From positions 62,001-126,000 of the forward strand of contig JAIXOR010000021.1 in the NCBI GenBank assembly GCA_027486655.1: a stretch of 64,000 bases of DNA. Direction: 5' to 3'. The stretch's first letter is position 1, and every line of letters starts with the position of its first letter. Below are positions 27,613-35,145 of this stretch, one piece after another. The position numbers and the translations under genes were made by a program. The notes below the pieces were generated by a model. That model saw nothing but the letters and a program-made list of their open reading frames with translations, was not told where the DNA came from and did not search any database. This stretch comes from Verrucomicrobiaceae bacterium. GTDB taxonomy: Bacteria > Verrucomicrobiota > Verrucomicrobiia > Verrucomicrobiales > Akkermansiaceae.

Positions 27613-29631
27613 ATGCCAAAATACCGATCCACCGGGCTATCGCTGCCCCGGCGCACCCTCGACTACCTGCAACGCGGGGCTGCCGAGGGCATGCGCAACG
27701 CCGAACTCTTCGATGCGACCTGCCAGTTCCGTGACGCCGGCCACCCGCTGGAAGACACGGAAGCGCAGTTGTTAGCCCGCGCACTGGCCGACGGGCTGAC
27801 CGAATCCGAGGCGCGCCATACCATCCGCTCGGTCTATGCACGGACCTCCAGGGAACCGCTCGGTGCGTCCGGGCCATTGCCTGCCGCGCCGTCACCCGCG
27901 CCACGGCGTACCACGCCCGCGCCGGTCCACCGCGAGCGATCCACCATGGCGCTGCCGGTCACCATCGAGGATGGCTTTGTTAGGCTCATCGACGCGTGCT
28001 TCCAACCGGATGAGTTCGTCGCCATCTCCCCGGCGGCGGAAAACGAAGAGGGCGGAATCGTTCCCCGCCGTGGTGTCACGCTCACAGCCACCGAATGGAA
28101 ATCGAAGGTGGCGGCCAAGGGCGGCATCGACCGTGTGTTCGGCACCAAGCTCGGGTTGTTCCTGCGCATCAATCCGATGGCCAAGGGCGGGGCGAAAAAC
28201 GAGGATGTGACCGCGTTCCGCCATGTGCTGGTCGAGTTCGACCGCGACGAGGCCGGCAAGCCGATTCCCAAAGAGGAGCAATATCACGCGGTCGTCGCCA
28301 GCGGCATGCCGGTCGCGGCCTTGATCGACTCAGGCAACAAGAGTCTGCACGCCTGGATCCGGGTCGATGCGCCCGACGAGAAGGAATACAAGCGCCGGGT
28401 CGAAATCATCTGGGAATGGTTTTCAGGGATCAACCTGGATAAGCAGAACCGGAATCCATCACGCCTGTCGCGTTGTCCCGACGGCTGGCGCACGGTCGAT
28501 GGTCAGCCCCATCGGCAGACTCTTCTCTCGCTGGAATTCGGCGCGGAGTCGTGGACGGCATGGGAGGCGGCGCACTCGAATTCCGATCTGCCTCCGATTC
28601 TCCCCGGCCATGCGTTTATGGGCCAGCCGGAGCCTGAACCGCCGCAGCTCGTCGATGGCATTCTCCACCAAGGAGCGAAAATGGTGTTAGGTGGCCCGTC
28701 GAAGGCGCGCAAAAGCTGGTCATTGATCGACCTCATGCTCTCGGTTTCCACCGGCTCGCCGTGGTGGGGATTTCCAACGCGTCCCGGTCGTGCCCTCTAT
28801 CTGAACTTCGAGCTTCCACCGTTCGCGCTCCAATACCGAATCACCCGGATCGCAGCGGCAAAGGACATTTCCGACTTCACCGGCTTCGACATCTGGAACC
28901 TCCGCGGCCATGCCACCGACTTTTCCGCGCTCATCCCCAAAATCCTCGGGCGTATCCGCGACACCGGTTATTCGCTGATCCTGATCGACCCGATTTACAA
29001 GGGCCTCGGCGCACGGAACGAAAACGACGCCGGCGACATCGCCAGCCTGCTCAATGAAGTCGAGCAACTGGCGGCGAAGTCCGGAGCCGCAGCCGTCTTC
29101 GGCGCGCACTTTTCCAAGGGCAACCAGGCGGGCAAAGAGTCCATCGACCGGATTGGCGGCTCGGGTGTGTTCGCTCGTGACCCCGATGTCATTCTAACCA
29201 TGACGCCCCACGAGGAAGACGACGCCCACGTCATCGACCTCACGTTGCGCGCCCTGCCACCCGTGAAGCCGTTCGTCGTCCGCTGGTGCGAGTCGATCTT
29301 CATCACCGACCGCAACGCTGATCCTGCCCAGCTCAAAGCTCCCCAGGGCAATGCCAAGAGCGAGAAGGCGAAGGCCACCTACAAGATGGGCAGCGCTGCA
29401 GATCGCTACGCCAGCGCCGTCGAAACCATGCCTCCGCTCGCCAATGGCAAGGTCCCCCAGGAGTCCGCCGTGCTGGCGTATGTCTCCGACCGGATCGCCG
29501 AGGTCGAGGGCGACTGCACGCTCAAGGAAGCACAGCGCGTCTTCTACTGCCTCGCCAACATGAAGAAGGGATCACCCTTCGTTTTCGACAAAGCAACTCG
29601 CCTGTGGAGGGGGCAGCGCCATGGAATTTGA
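27613..29631 (+). CDS. phage primase-like protein fused to RepA-type AAA ATPase
   Basis: A 672-aa replication protein. An N-terminal PriCT-like helical region (about 5-75) is followed by a segment reminiscent of archaeo-eukaryotic primases (HVLVEFDRDEAGKP..ALIDSGNKSLHAWIRVD). A RepA/AAA_25 motor follows with Walker A GGPSKARKS at residues 360-368 and LILIDPIYKGLGARNENDAGD as Walker B. It probably primes and unwinds at the phage origin. TTTGAACC repeats begin at its stop codon, suggesting an adjacent origin. Confidence 0.8.
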   Translation: MPKYRSTGLSLPRRTLDYLQRGAAEGMRNAELFDATCQFRDAGHPLEDTEAQLLARALADGLTESEARHTIRSVYARTSREPLGASGPLPAAPSPAPRRTTPAPVHRERSTMALPVTIEDGFVRLIDACFQPDEFVAISPAAENEEGGIVPRRGVTLTATEWKSKVAAKGGIDRVFGTKLGLFLRINPMAKGGAKNEDVTAFRHVLVEFDRDEAGKPIPKEEQYHAVVASGMPVAALIDSGNKSLHAWIRVDAPDEKEYKRRVEIIWEWFSGINLDKQNRNPSRLSRCPDGWRTVDGQPHRQTLLSLEFGAESWTAWEAAHSNSDLPPILPGHAFMGQPEPEPPQLVDGILHQGAKMVLGGPSKARKSWSLIDLMLSVSTGSPWWGFPTRPGRALYLNFELPPFALQYRITRIAAAKDISDFTGFDIWNLRGHATDFSALIPKILGRIRDTGYSLILIDPIYKGLGARNENDAGDIASLLNEVEQLAAKSGAAAVFGAHFSKGNQAGKESIDRIGGSGVFARDPDVILTMTPHEEDDAHVIDLTLRALPPVKPFVVRWCESIFITDRNADPAQLKAPQGNAKSEKAKATYKMGSAADRYASAVETMPPLANGKVPQESAVLAYVSDRIAEVEGDCTLKEAQRVFYCLANMKKGSPFVFDKATRLWRGQRHGI

Positions 29632-29692
29632 ACCCGTCATTTCAACAGGGTTTGAACCTCGGGTGCAAATTGGTTTGAACCCATTTGAACCC
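29627..29692 (+). repeat. four TTTGAACC iteron-like direct repeats
   Basis: TTTGAACC occurs at 29627, 29651, 29674 and 29684 (start positions), spaced 24, 23 and 10 bp. An opposite-strand copy (GGGTTCAAA) lies just before the 29863 start, and related GGGTTCAAA/GGGTTCA copies at 31236-31252. The location directly after the primase/RepA-like gene suggests replication-initiator or regulator sites. Confidence 0.55.
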
Positions 29693-29718
29693 GTCCAATC
29701 TAACAGCCTAGGTCGGGT

Positions 29719-29803
29719 TATAGTAAGGCACCTTACTATAATGCTTATGGTTTACCTAAAGGTAAACAGAGCGCGAATCGGTAAACCGAGATTCGCGCGC
29801 TCT
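29719..29803. promoter_or_regulatory. cluster of three palindromes upstream of the 29863 gene
   Basis: Three inverted repeats lie in a row. TATAGTAAGG/CCTTACTATA at 29719-29740 is a perfect 10-bp pair with a 2-bp spacer. GTTTACCT/AGGTAAAC at 29750-29767 is a perfect 8-bp pair. GCGCGAATC/GATTCGCGC at 29771-29798 has an 11-bp spacer. None is followed by a T run, so operators are more likely than terminators. GGTAAAC is repeated inside the third hairpin loop. Confidence 0.55.
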
Positions 29804-29862
29804 GGTTCACCCTTGAGGGAACCAGCGCCATCAGCTTTAGATCGGCTGAAAGGGGGTTCAAA

Positions 29863-30411
29863 ATGAACTCCGACGACTACGCCAAAAAGCAGACGAAACG
29901 GGATGCCCAATACGAACGGGACTACGAGGCATGGGTGAAGTCCATGACCCTCGACGAACGTCGGCAGGCGGAGAAGCTCGGACTGCTCAAACCCTGCCTG
30001 CAACGACATGGCAACGGTGCGCCGGATCACGACATGGCCGACTCACCTGCGGCCAGCCACACGCCGGACATCGCGGCATTGGTCGATCACGACGACGAAG
30101 TCACGGAAACCCACGCCATGGGGAGTGCGACGGAGATCCTGCGTCGCCTGGTTGCCGACATCGTCTCGGAGGACAACACCCGCCTCACCATCGACTGCCT
30201 CTCGATTGCCCTGGGCCTGCGGGTCTATGCCGGCGACAGCATGACCCATATCGCCAAGCGCCACGGCATTACCCGGGCCGCTGTCTCGAAGCGCTGCGTT
30301 GACATCACCGAGAGGCTGAAACTGCCACCATCCCGAGCTATGCGCAGCGAGAAGGCACGCAACATCTATCAGCGCTCACAACTCAAACGATACCGCTCAC
30401 AAAAATCATGA
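29863..30411 (+). CDS. phage helix-turn-helix regulator
   Basis: A 182-aa protein with a C-terminal helix-turn-helix: DSMTHIAKRHGITRAAVSKRCVDI at about 126-149, similar to sigma-70 region 4 or small-terminase HTHs. The N-terminus is charged (DYAKKQTKRDAQYERDYEAWVK). It lies immediately after the iteron/palindrome region and overlaps the next gene by 4 bp (ATGA). It is probably an early regulator acting on the nearby palindromes (inference). Confidence 0.7.
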   Translation: MNSDDYAKKQTKRDAQYERDYEAWVKSMTLDERRQAEKLGLLKPCLQRHGNGAPDHDMADSPAASHTPDIAALVDHDDEVTETHAMGSATEILRRLVADIVSEDNTRLTIDCLSIALGLRVYAGDSMTHIAKRHGITRAAVSKRCVDITERLKLPPSRAMRSEKARNIYQRSQLKRYRSQKS

Positions 30412-31013
30412 ACATGCTCGCCATTCACGACCCAAAGTTTTCGATCACACCCACCGGAATTCAATTCAACGAGGACCTGAGCTTCGACGAATGGGACGCA
30501 CTCGGCCAGAAACTCGCACCTATCGGCAAGTCCATCGGGTTCATCATCGGAGACTGGATCAACTACGGCGAAAGTCGATGGGGCAACAAATATGAGGAAG
30601 CTCTTGGACGCACGGGACTCGCCTACACCACACTGGCTCACTACGCTTATGTCGCCCGCCGGGTCCAATTTTGTTTCCGGAAACAAAATTTGGATTACAC
30701 CATCCACGCCACGGTCGCGAAAATCAAAGACCCTGCCGAGCAACAACACTGGCTCGATATGGCCGACAAGCACAGTCTCGGCAAGCGCCGCCTCCAGAAG
30801 TCGATCAACTTCGGCAGACTCGCCACTGAGGAGGAGGTCCAGGGCGATCCTGCCGACAAGGGAGTCATCACCCACCTTGCTCTCATCAATCGACTCATCC
30901 GCTGGTGGAAGCAAACCACTGCCGACGATCCGGTCGATCAGTGGGACGAGGAACAGCGCGAGAACGTGAAGAAGGACTTCAAGCTGGTCCTCGACATTTA
31001 CGAGGCGCTCTAA
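30408..31013 (+). CDS. LmbU-like phage regulator
   Basis: A 201-aa protein. Residues about 22-125 (LSFDEWDALGQKL..GFIIGDWINYGESRWGNKYEEAL..GLAYTTLAHYAYVARRV..HATVAKIKDPAEQQHWLD) match my memory of the LmbU-type regulator pattern of GDW..G, Y..A, T-L-x-x-Y-A-x-V-A-x-R, and an H-x-x-V-A motif. Members bind DNA and act as positive regulators. Translationally coupled to the preceding HTH gene. The family assignment is by eye only. Confidence 0.65.
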   Translation: MNMLAIHDPKFSITPTGIQFNEDLSFDEWDALGQKLAPIGKSIGFIIGDWINYGESRWGNKYEEALGRTGLAYTTLAHYAYVARRVQFCFRKQNLDYTIHATVAKIKDPAEQQHWLDMADKHSLGKRRLQKSINFGRLATEEEVQGDPADKGVITHLALINRLIRWWKQTTADDPVDQWDEEQRENVKKDFKLVLDIYEAL

Positions 31014-31018
31014 CCAAA

Positions 31019-31091
31019 CGCAGGGAGGGACGGTCCCAGGCGAGCCTCATACCCTCGCCCTCTGCGGGTTCAATTCCCGCCCCTGCAACCA
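31019..31091 (+). tRNA. tRNA-like gene with CAT anticodon and short D arm (fMet-like)
   Basis: A 73-nt sequence ending in encoded CCA. Acceptor CGCAGGG with CCCTGCA leaves a C1-A72 mismatch, the hallmark of initiator tRNA. T arm GCGGG-TTCAATT-CCCGC is perfect. A GGCGAG/CTCGCC stem encloses CCTCATACC with CAT at 31048-31050, so the canonical 31-39 pair would be C-C. The D arm collapses to GGGA-CGG-TCCC, 4 nt short of a normal tRNA. It could be a functional phage tRNA-Met variant, a degenerate tRNA, or a tRNA mimic. Confidence 0.55.
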
Positions 31092-31103
31092 CTCACGATC
31101 ACC

Positions 31104-31331
31104 ATGCCCCTCAACGCCACGACGCCAATCCACAGGGTTACACGCATGCTCCGCGAAGGAGCGCGGCTGATAGCAGTGCAACAAGGGCAAACCAGCATCG
31201 ACGTGACGCCAGACATCATCGCCATGCTGGACGGGGTTCAAACGGGTTCAGATGGATTCGAACCCATCAAGGAATCTATTGAACCCGAGACAGTCGGCAG
31301 GGAGGTCCGCACCCGTGTCCATTTCCCGTGA
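31104..31331 (+). CDS. small hypothetical phage protein
   Basis: A 75-aa protein starting 12 bp after the tRNA-like gene. It has the regular VTRMLREGARLIAVQQGQTSIDVTPDIIAMLDG segment and no known domain. The coding strand and spacing fit the operon. Two GGGTTCAAA/GGGTTCA repeats lie inside it, so overlap with a regulatory region is possible. Confidence 0.5.
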   Translation: MPLNATTPIHRVTRMLREGARLIAVQQGQTSIDVTPDIIAMLDGVQTGSDGFEPIKESIEPETVGREVRTRVHFP

Positions 31332-31394
31332 AATGTGCCATCGCGACTTCCCACATAACGGATCGTCGGGACGTTGACTCCAGGTGCCAGAGAA

Positions 31395-31757
31395 ATGGCT
31401 CAATCCAAGTTGGAATCAAGGTTTCTCTTCCTCTGGCGCGTTGCGCAAGGTCCTCCCCTGGAGCGGGAAGTTCAGTTTCATACTTCCCGTCGGTGGCGCG
31501 CCGACTTCGCACACATCGAAAGCCGGACCCTGATCGAAATCGAGGGCGGAATCTTCATGGCGAAAGGTGGCCGGCACACTCGCGGAGCGGGTTACGCCAA
31601 TGACGCCGAGAAGTATCTCGAAGCCGTTTTGGCGGGCTGGACGGTCATCCGCCTAACCGAACGCCAGCTCGACCTGGACTTCATCGAGCGGATCGTCGGG
31701 TGGATCAATACTCTTCCGGCAGCATCACACACGTCGATTGGCGACCAGCTTCCGTGA
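31395..31757 (+). CDS. PD-(D/E)XK/VSR-like endonuclease
   Basis: A 120-aa nuclease. REVQFHTSRRWRADFAHIESRTLIEIEGG gives the catalytic D (WRADF) followed by E-x-E (IEIEGG), as in VSR/DUF559-type small nucleases common in phages. TVIRLTERQLDLDFIERIVGWI at the C-terminus is also typical. ATG 31395 is chosen because GTTGACT lies 15 nt upstream, matching other phage starts. A TTG at 31374 within that element is less likely. It converges with the next, minus-strand gene (53-bp tail overlap). Confidence 0.75.
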   Translation: MAQSKLESRFLFLWRVAQGPPLEREVQFHTSRRWRADFAHIESRTLIEIEGGIFMAKGGRHTRGAGYANDAEKYLEAVLAGWTVIRLTERQLDLDFIERIVGWINTLPAASHTSIGDQLP

Positions 31758-31983
31758 TGATGTAGATCCGCCGACCGCCACCTAGCTTGTAATGGCTCAG
31801 GATGCGGTCGCCGTGGGTCAGGGCATCCTCGTTCGCCTGCTTGTCCTCGTCGCAGAGGTCACCCCAATCGCCGCAGTGGTGGCGGTGCATGTAGGATGCC
31901 AGGTCGATGCCGAGTGCCATTGCTCCGGGAGTCGCCACGGTCTGCCCCAGCGGGAAGCGTGGTTCCATGATTCGGTATGCCAT
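31705..31983 (-). CDS. small hypothetical protein of the minus-strand amidoligase cluster
   Basis: A 92-aa protein with a conserved-looking TPGAMALGIDLASYMHRHHCGDWGDLCDEDKQANEDAL block rich in His, Cys, Asp and Trp, then RIYIITEAGRQSTCVMLPEEY. I know such small proteins from plasmids and prophages but not a function. It lies 6 bp after the next minus-strand gene upstream, so it belongs to the same small leftward operon. Confidence 0.7.
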   Translation of the reverse strand: MAYRIMEPRFPLGQTVATPGAMALGIDLASYMHRHHCGDWGDLCDEDKQANEDALTHGDRILSHYKLGGGRRIYIITEAGRQSTCVMLPEEY

Positions 31984-31989
31984 GGCCGT

Positions 31990-32268
31990 TCAGTCGTTGG
32001 TGGTTCCCCATTCCGGGTGGCGCTTGCCGGTGGCGATCAGGCCGGAGGCGAGCATGTCTTCGACCAGCGCCTTGGGCGGCCAGGCGCGATGCGGTTTGCC
32101 GGTCTGCATCTTCGATGCCCGTGCGGTGGCTCGGCAGTAGGACGGCAGGTCGGCTTCCGGGTTGAAGCTGTCCTGGCGGAGCTTGGTCATCAGGTCGGTG
32201 GCATCGGCGGCGGAGAACGTCGCCCCGTCGATGGTGTGGTATTCGGTGTTCATGGTTTCGTTTGGCAT
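31990..32268 (-). CDS. small hypothetical protein next to amidoligase
   Basis: A 92-aa protein (MPNETMNTEYHTIDGATFSAADATDLMTKLRQDSF..), with an alternative start at ATG 32253. It begins 8 bp after the amidoligase stop. The N-terminal half resembles phage proteins of the 'DATDLMTKLR' type without a known role. It could be a partner or substrate of the amidoligase (inference from adjacency only). Confidence 0.65.
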   Translation of the reverse strand: MPNETMNTEYHTIDGATFSAADATDLMTKLRQDSFNPEADLPSYCRATARASKMQTGKPHRAWPPKALVEDMLASGLIATGKRHPEWGTTND

Positions 32269-32276
32269 GGTGGAAA

Positions 32277-33083
32277 TCAGGCGGCGAGCTTCTTTGCCCG
32301 CTCAGTGTAGAATTTGGTGAGGCCCTTGGCGTCGATGGCTTGGAAGAACCACTTCATGCGGTTCATCCCGAGGCCGGTGTCCACCGGGCGGTTGCGGACG
32401 GTGGCGGCGGCTTCGGCGGCGTCGAACAGTCGGGCCATCAAACGCACCCAGTTGGTGATCTTGGCGGGATCGGTGGTTCCCGAGTGGTGACGGACTTCCA
32501 GCGTTTGATGGCGGAAGTAGGATTGGATGTTCAGCTTCCGATAGCGGCAGGGATAGAGTTGTTTCATCTGATCCATGTTCTTGCAGGCGTCGATCTTCTG
32601 ATAGACCCGGAAGCACTGGCCCCGGTGGTCCTCGCTGTCGGAGATGCCGCCTTCAAGATTGGTGCGGCAGTAGGTGTTGTTATTGCCCCGGCGCGACTGC
32701 GGTTGGAAGGCGTCGAGAACGTCCTCGAATTTGAGCCAGAGTTTGAAGAGGTTCTTCACCGCTTTGAGATTCATCGAGCGGGCATCGAAGTGGACGTGGA
32801 GTCCGCACCGCCTATCCACTTGGGCACCAGCGGCTTCGAGTGCGGCGGCGGCGATGCGGACTTCCTCGATACCGGCCTCGCCTTCGAGAACCGGTGAGAC
32901 TAGTTCCAAACCGCAGGAGCCGTCGGTGATGATCTTCCAATATGGCGTGGTGTCGTGAGTGTAGTAGGAGGATTCGACCCGGATGCCTGCGGCTCTCAGG
33001 CTCATGACGGCCTGCTCTTTGGTGATGGTGGAGAGGAATTCAATCTCGACTCCGAAGCGGCGGGACATGGTCGGCGTTGTCAT
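32277..33083 (-). CDS. putative amidoligase (glutamine-synthetase-fold)
   Basis: A 268-aa enzyme of the amidoligase_2 type, ATP-dependent ligases of the COOH-NH2/GS fold that form amide or peptide bonds. Visible signatures are RRFGVEIEFLS at the N-terminus, KIITDGSCGLELVSPVLEGE with the catalytic acidic residues, CGLHVHFDARS, and LEVRHHSGTTDPAKITNWVRL. The start at ATG 33083 gives MTTPTMSRRFGVEIEF; an upstream in-frame ATG at 33173 seems spurious. It is the promoter-proximal gene of a three-gene leftward operon within a rightward prophage. Confidence 0.85.
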   Translation of the reverse strand: MTTPTMSRRFGVEIEFLSTITKEQAVMSLRAAGIRVESSYYTHDTTPYWKIITDGSCGLELVSPVLEGEAGIEEVRIAAAALEAAGAQVDRRCGLHVHFDARSMNLKAVKNLFKLWLKFEDVLDAFQPQSRRGNNNTYCRTNLEGGISDSEDHRGQCFRVYQKIDACKNMDQMKQLYPCRYRKLNIQSYFRHQTLEVRHHSGTTDPAKITNWVRLMARLFDAAEAAATVRNRPVDTGLGMNRMKWFFQAIDAKGLTKFYTERAKKLAA

Positions 33084-33152
33084 GGGTAATATCTGCCATG
33101 GTGCCACCTCACGTCCATGGCTAAGTGGAGTTAGAGGAAAAAAGACAGAATC

Positions 33153-33258
33153 GGCACGCATCGTGGCACCCATGATTCATGCCAATCCTTTGTCTGATAG
33201 ACGGTGCGTAATAACGCCATGTTGGCACGCATCGTGTGACTCAAAACACATGCCAATC
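33153..33258. repeat. two copies of a composite element in the 33-kb divergent region
   Basis: GGCACGCATCGTG-N12-CATGCCAATC occurs at 33153-33187 and again at 33224-33258, with identical internal spacing. In the second copy TTGGCA and TGCCAA form an inverted repeat. The pair lies between the leftward amidoligase operon and the rightward ligase gene, where regulators of both directions would bind. Confidence 0.6.
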
Positions 33259-33281
33259 GCGAGTCCGATTTGCCGCGAAAG

Positions 33282-33333
33282 AAAGACGAAAAATGACATG
33301 GACTCAAGTTGTCAGACTGGCAGATGAGGGATG
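33282..33333 (+). promoter_or_regulatory. duplicated leader element, copy 1 (before ligase)
   Basis: This segment is strongly similar to 34854-34905. Shared blocks are AAAGACGAAAAA, GACATGGAC, TCAGAC and GGCAGATGAGGGATG, with only the central 8 bp diverged. Both copies end with GAGGG, a Shine-Dalgarno-like sequence, at a gene start. This could be a common promoter plus ribosome-binding leader or an anti-termination site. Confidence 0.55.
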
Positions 33334-34110
33334 ATGAAAGCAAACACACCGAACCTAACAACGAAGCCGCCGATGTTGGCGAAAAATTGGGACAAGACCA
33401 TGCGGCCGGAAGGCTGGTGGATGTCAGAGAAACTCGACGGAGTCCGCGCCATTTGGGACGGCGAACATTTCCGCTCACGGGGCGGCAACATCTTCCACGC
33501 CCCGGCATGGTTCAAAGCGGGACTGCCCGCCCTGCCGTTGGACGGCGAGCTATTCGTCGGGCGAGGGAAGTTCAACGACGCGGTGAGCATCGTTCGGTCG
33601 ATGACCGCCGACTGGTCGCCAGTTAGGTATTTGGTCTTTGATGTCCAAGCCGACGGCCCGACCGAAGACCGGCAACGCACGTTGCTGGCCCTGCAACTCC
33701 CCGGCCATGTCTCGATAGTCGAGCAGGTGCTCTGTCAGTCCGACGACGCCCTGCTTGATTTCGAGCGTTCCATCCTCAACGGCAAGGGCGAGGGCGTCAT
33801 GCTCCGGGCCCCGCGTTCACCCTACGAATTCAAGCGGTCTGGCCACCTCCGCAAGCTCAAGCGGTTCATCGACGACGAGGCCACCGTGATCGGCCACCAG
33901 GACGGCGAAGGCAAACACGAAGGACGACTCGGAGCGCTGGTCTGCCAACTCCGGGATGGAACGACGTTCCGCGCCGGGTCCGGGTTCACCGACGCTGAAA
34001 GGGAAACCCCGCCGCCCATCGGTGCCATCGTGACTGTCCGTTACTTCGAACTGACTCCTGATGGAGTCCCGCGATTCCCAACATTCCTTGCCGTCCGCAA
34101 CTACGAATAG
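33331..34110 (+). CDS. ATP-dependent DNA ligase (minimal type)
   Basis: A 259-aa minimal ATP-dependent ligase. The adenylation motif KLDGVR (34-39, Lys34 nucleophile) is followed by DGELFVGRGKF (motif III), GEGVMLRAP (motif IV) and RKLKRF (motif V). A small OB-fold domain follows. There is no signal peptide, so it is cytoplasmic and seals nicks during phage replication or recombination. Two adjacent ATGs (33331, 33334) are possible; GAGGG abuts them. Confidence 0.9.
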   Translation: MMKANTPNLTTKPPMLAKNWDKTMRPEGWWMSEKLDGVRAIWDGEHFRSRGGNIFHAPAWFKAGLPALPLDGELFVGRGKFNDAVSIVRSMTADWSPVRYLVFDVQADGPTEDRQRTLLALQLPGHVSIVEQVLCQSDDALLDFERSILNGKGEGVMLRAPRSPYEFKRSGHLRKLKRFIDDEATVIGHQDGEGKHEGRLGALVCQLRDGTTFRAGSGFTDAERETPPPIGAIVTVRYFELTPDGVPRFPTFLAVRNYE

Positions 34111-34137
34111 AACCCAACAACCAAACACTGAGATCCC

Positions 34138-34839
34138 ATGAAATCCGAATCCGACATCCTCGATAAAATCCGCAAGCTCCTGCGACTGGCCGACCGCTCC
34201 CGCGGCTCCACCGAGAACGAAGCCAAGGTGGCGCTCGCCAAGGCACAGGAATTAATGACCCGCCACAACATCGACTCGGCGCTGCTCCGCATGGAACGCG
34301 GCGAATCCGGCGGCGGGTCGTTCACCGTCAACAAGGGCAAAGTCGATCTGCCGAAGACTCTCAACCCCGCGGACATCATGATCCTGTCGCTGCTCCAGTC
34401 GCACTTCAACGTGAAGACGATCCTGATGCCCGATGGCCGGGGAACACCAGTGGACATCATCGGTGCCGCCGCCGACATCGACTTTGCCATCTATGCCTTC
34501 AACTTCCTGCGGCAGACATTCTTCCGCTGTTGGAACGAGTTCAAGCGGACCCATGCCAACCCGGACAAGGCATCTTACTACCGGGGCCTGCGCGATGGTC
34601 TAAACGCCGAACTCAAAGCGGCGAAGCAACGGGCCGAACAATCCTACGCCAGCGACCAGCGCCAGGCATACGGACTGGTCGTCGTGGACCAGCAGGCGGT
34701 CATCACCCGCTACGTCGAGGACCATTACGGCAAGCTCCGCAATCGCAACACCCGTTCACGCCGCCTGCATTCCGGCAGCTATGTCGCCGGGGAAACCAAA
34801 GGCCGGACCATCCAAATCAACCGCCCGCTTCCGTCATGA
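34138..34839 (+). CDS. DUF2786 family phage protein
   Basis: A 233-aa protein. Residues about 6-45 (ILDKIRKLLRLADRSRGSTENEAKVALAKAQELMTRHNID) are the DUF2786 signature, and the remaining part resembles the C-terminal DUF7168-like region. Such proteins are widespread in phages and plasmids; their function is unknown. It follows the ligase by 27 bp. Confidence 0.8.
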   Translation: MKSESDILDKIRKLLRLADRSRGSTENEAKVALAKAQELMTRHNIDSALLRMERGESGGGSFTVNKGKVDLPKTLNPADIMILSLLQSHFNVKTILMPDGRGTPVDIIGAAADIDFAIYAFNFLRQTFFRCWNEFKRTHANPDKASYYRGLRDGLNAELKAAKQRAEQSYASDQRQAYGLVVVDQQAVITRYVEDHYGKLRNRNTRSRRLHSGSYVAGETKGRTIQINRPLPS

Positions 34840-34853
34840 AAACCATCCAACAA

Positions 34854-34905
34854 AAAGACGAAAAAAGACATGGACGCGCCCAATCAGACGGGCAGATGAG
34901 GGATG
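34854..34905 (+). promoter_or_regulatory. duplicated leader element, copy 2
   Basis: Second copy of the element at 33282-33333, overlapping the gap between the DUF2786 gene and the small gene at 34908. GAGGG (34898-34902) stands 5 nt before ATG 34908, giving a good SD spacing here. Confidence 0.55.
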
Positions 34906-34907
34906 CT

Positions 34908-35138
34908 ATGACAACCGCATCCATTCCTAACAACTGCCTGACCAAGGCGATGCAGCAAGGCATTCGCGGACTTGAGAAAAACGGCTTCACCGCCCGGCGC
35001 ATCCTGCCGGTCGATCCGAGGGCCGGCATCCATGCCCGCGAGTTCCGCGCCGACTTCGCCAAGCAAACCAAAACCGGACTGCTGGCGTTCAGCGTCCGGA
35101 TCGACACCGACGGCAACGTCACCAACACCAAACCATAA
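34908..35138 (+). CDS. small hypothetical phage protein
   Basis: A 76-aa protein (MTTASIPNNCLTKAMQQGIRGLEKNGFTARRILPVDPRAG..). ATG 34908 is chosen over the in-frame ATG 34896 because of the GAGGG spacing. It has an alpha/beta pattern with FRADFAKQTKTGLLAFSVRID, and no domain is known. The leader element repeats that of the ligase gene. Confidence 0.55.
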   Translation: MTTASIPNNCLTKAMQQGIRGLEKNGFTARRILPVDPRAGIHAREFRADFAKQTKTGLLAFSVRIDTDGNVTNTKP

Positions 35139-35145
35139 CACCACC

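Noticed and set aside
29622-29700. TTTGAACC repeats as a CRISPR array
   Set aside because: The repeats are 8-9 bp with uneven spacing and no cas genes nearby; iterons are more likely.
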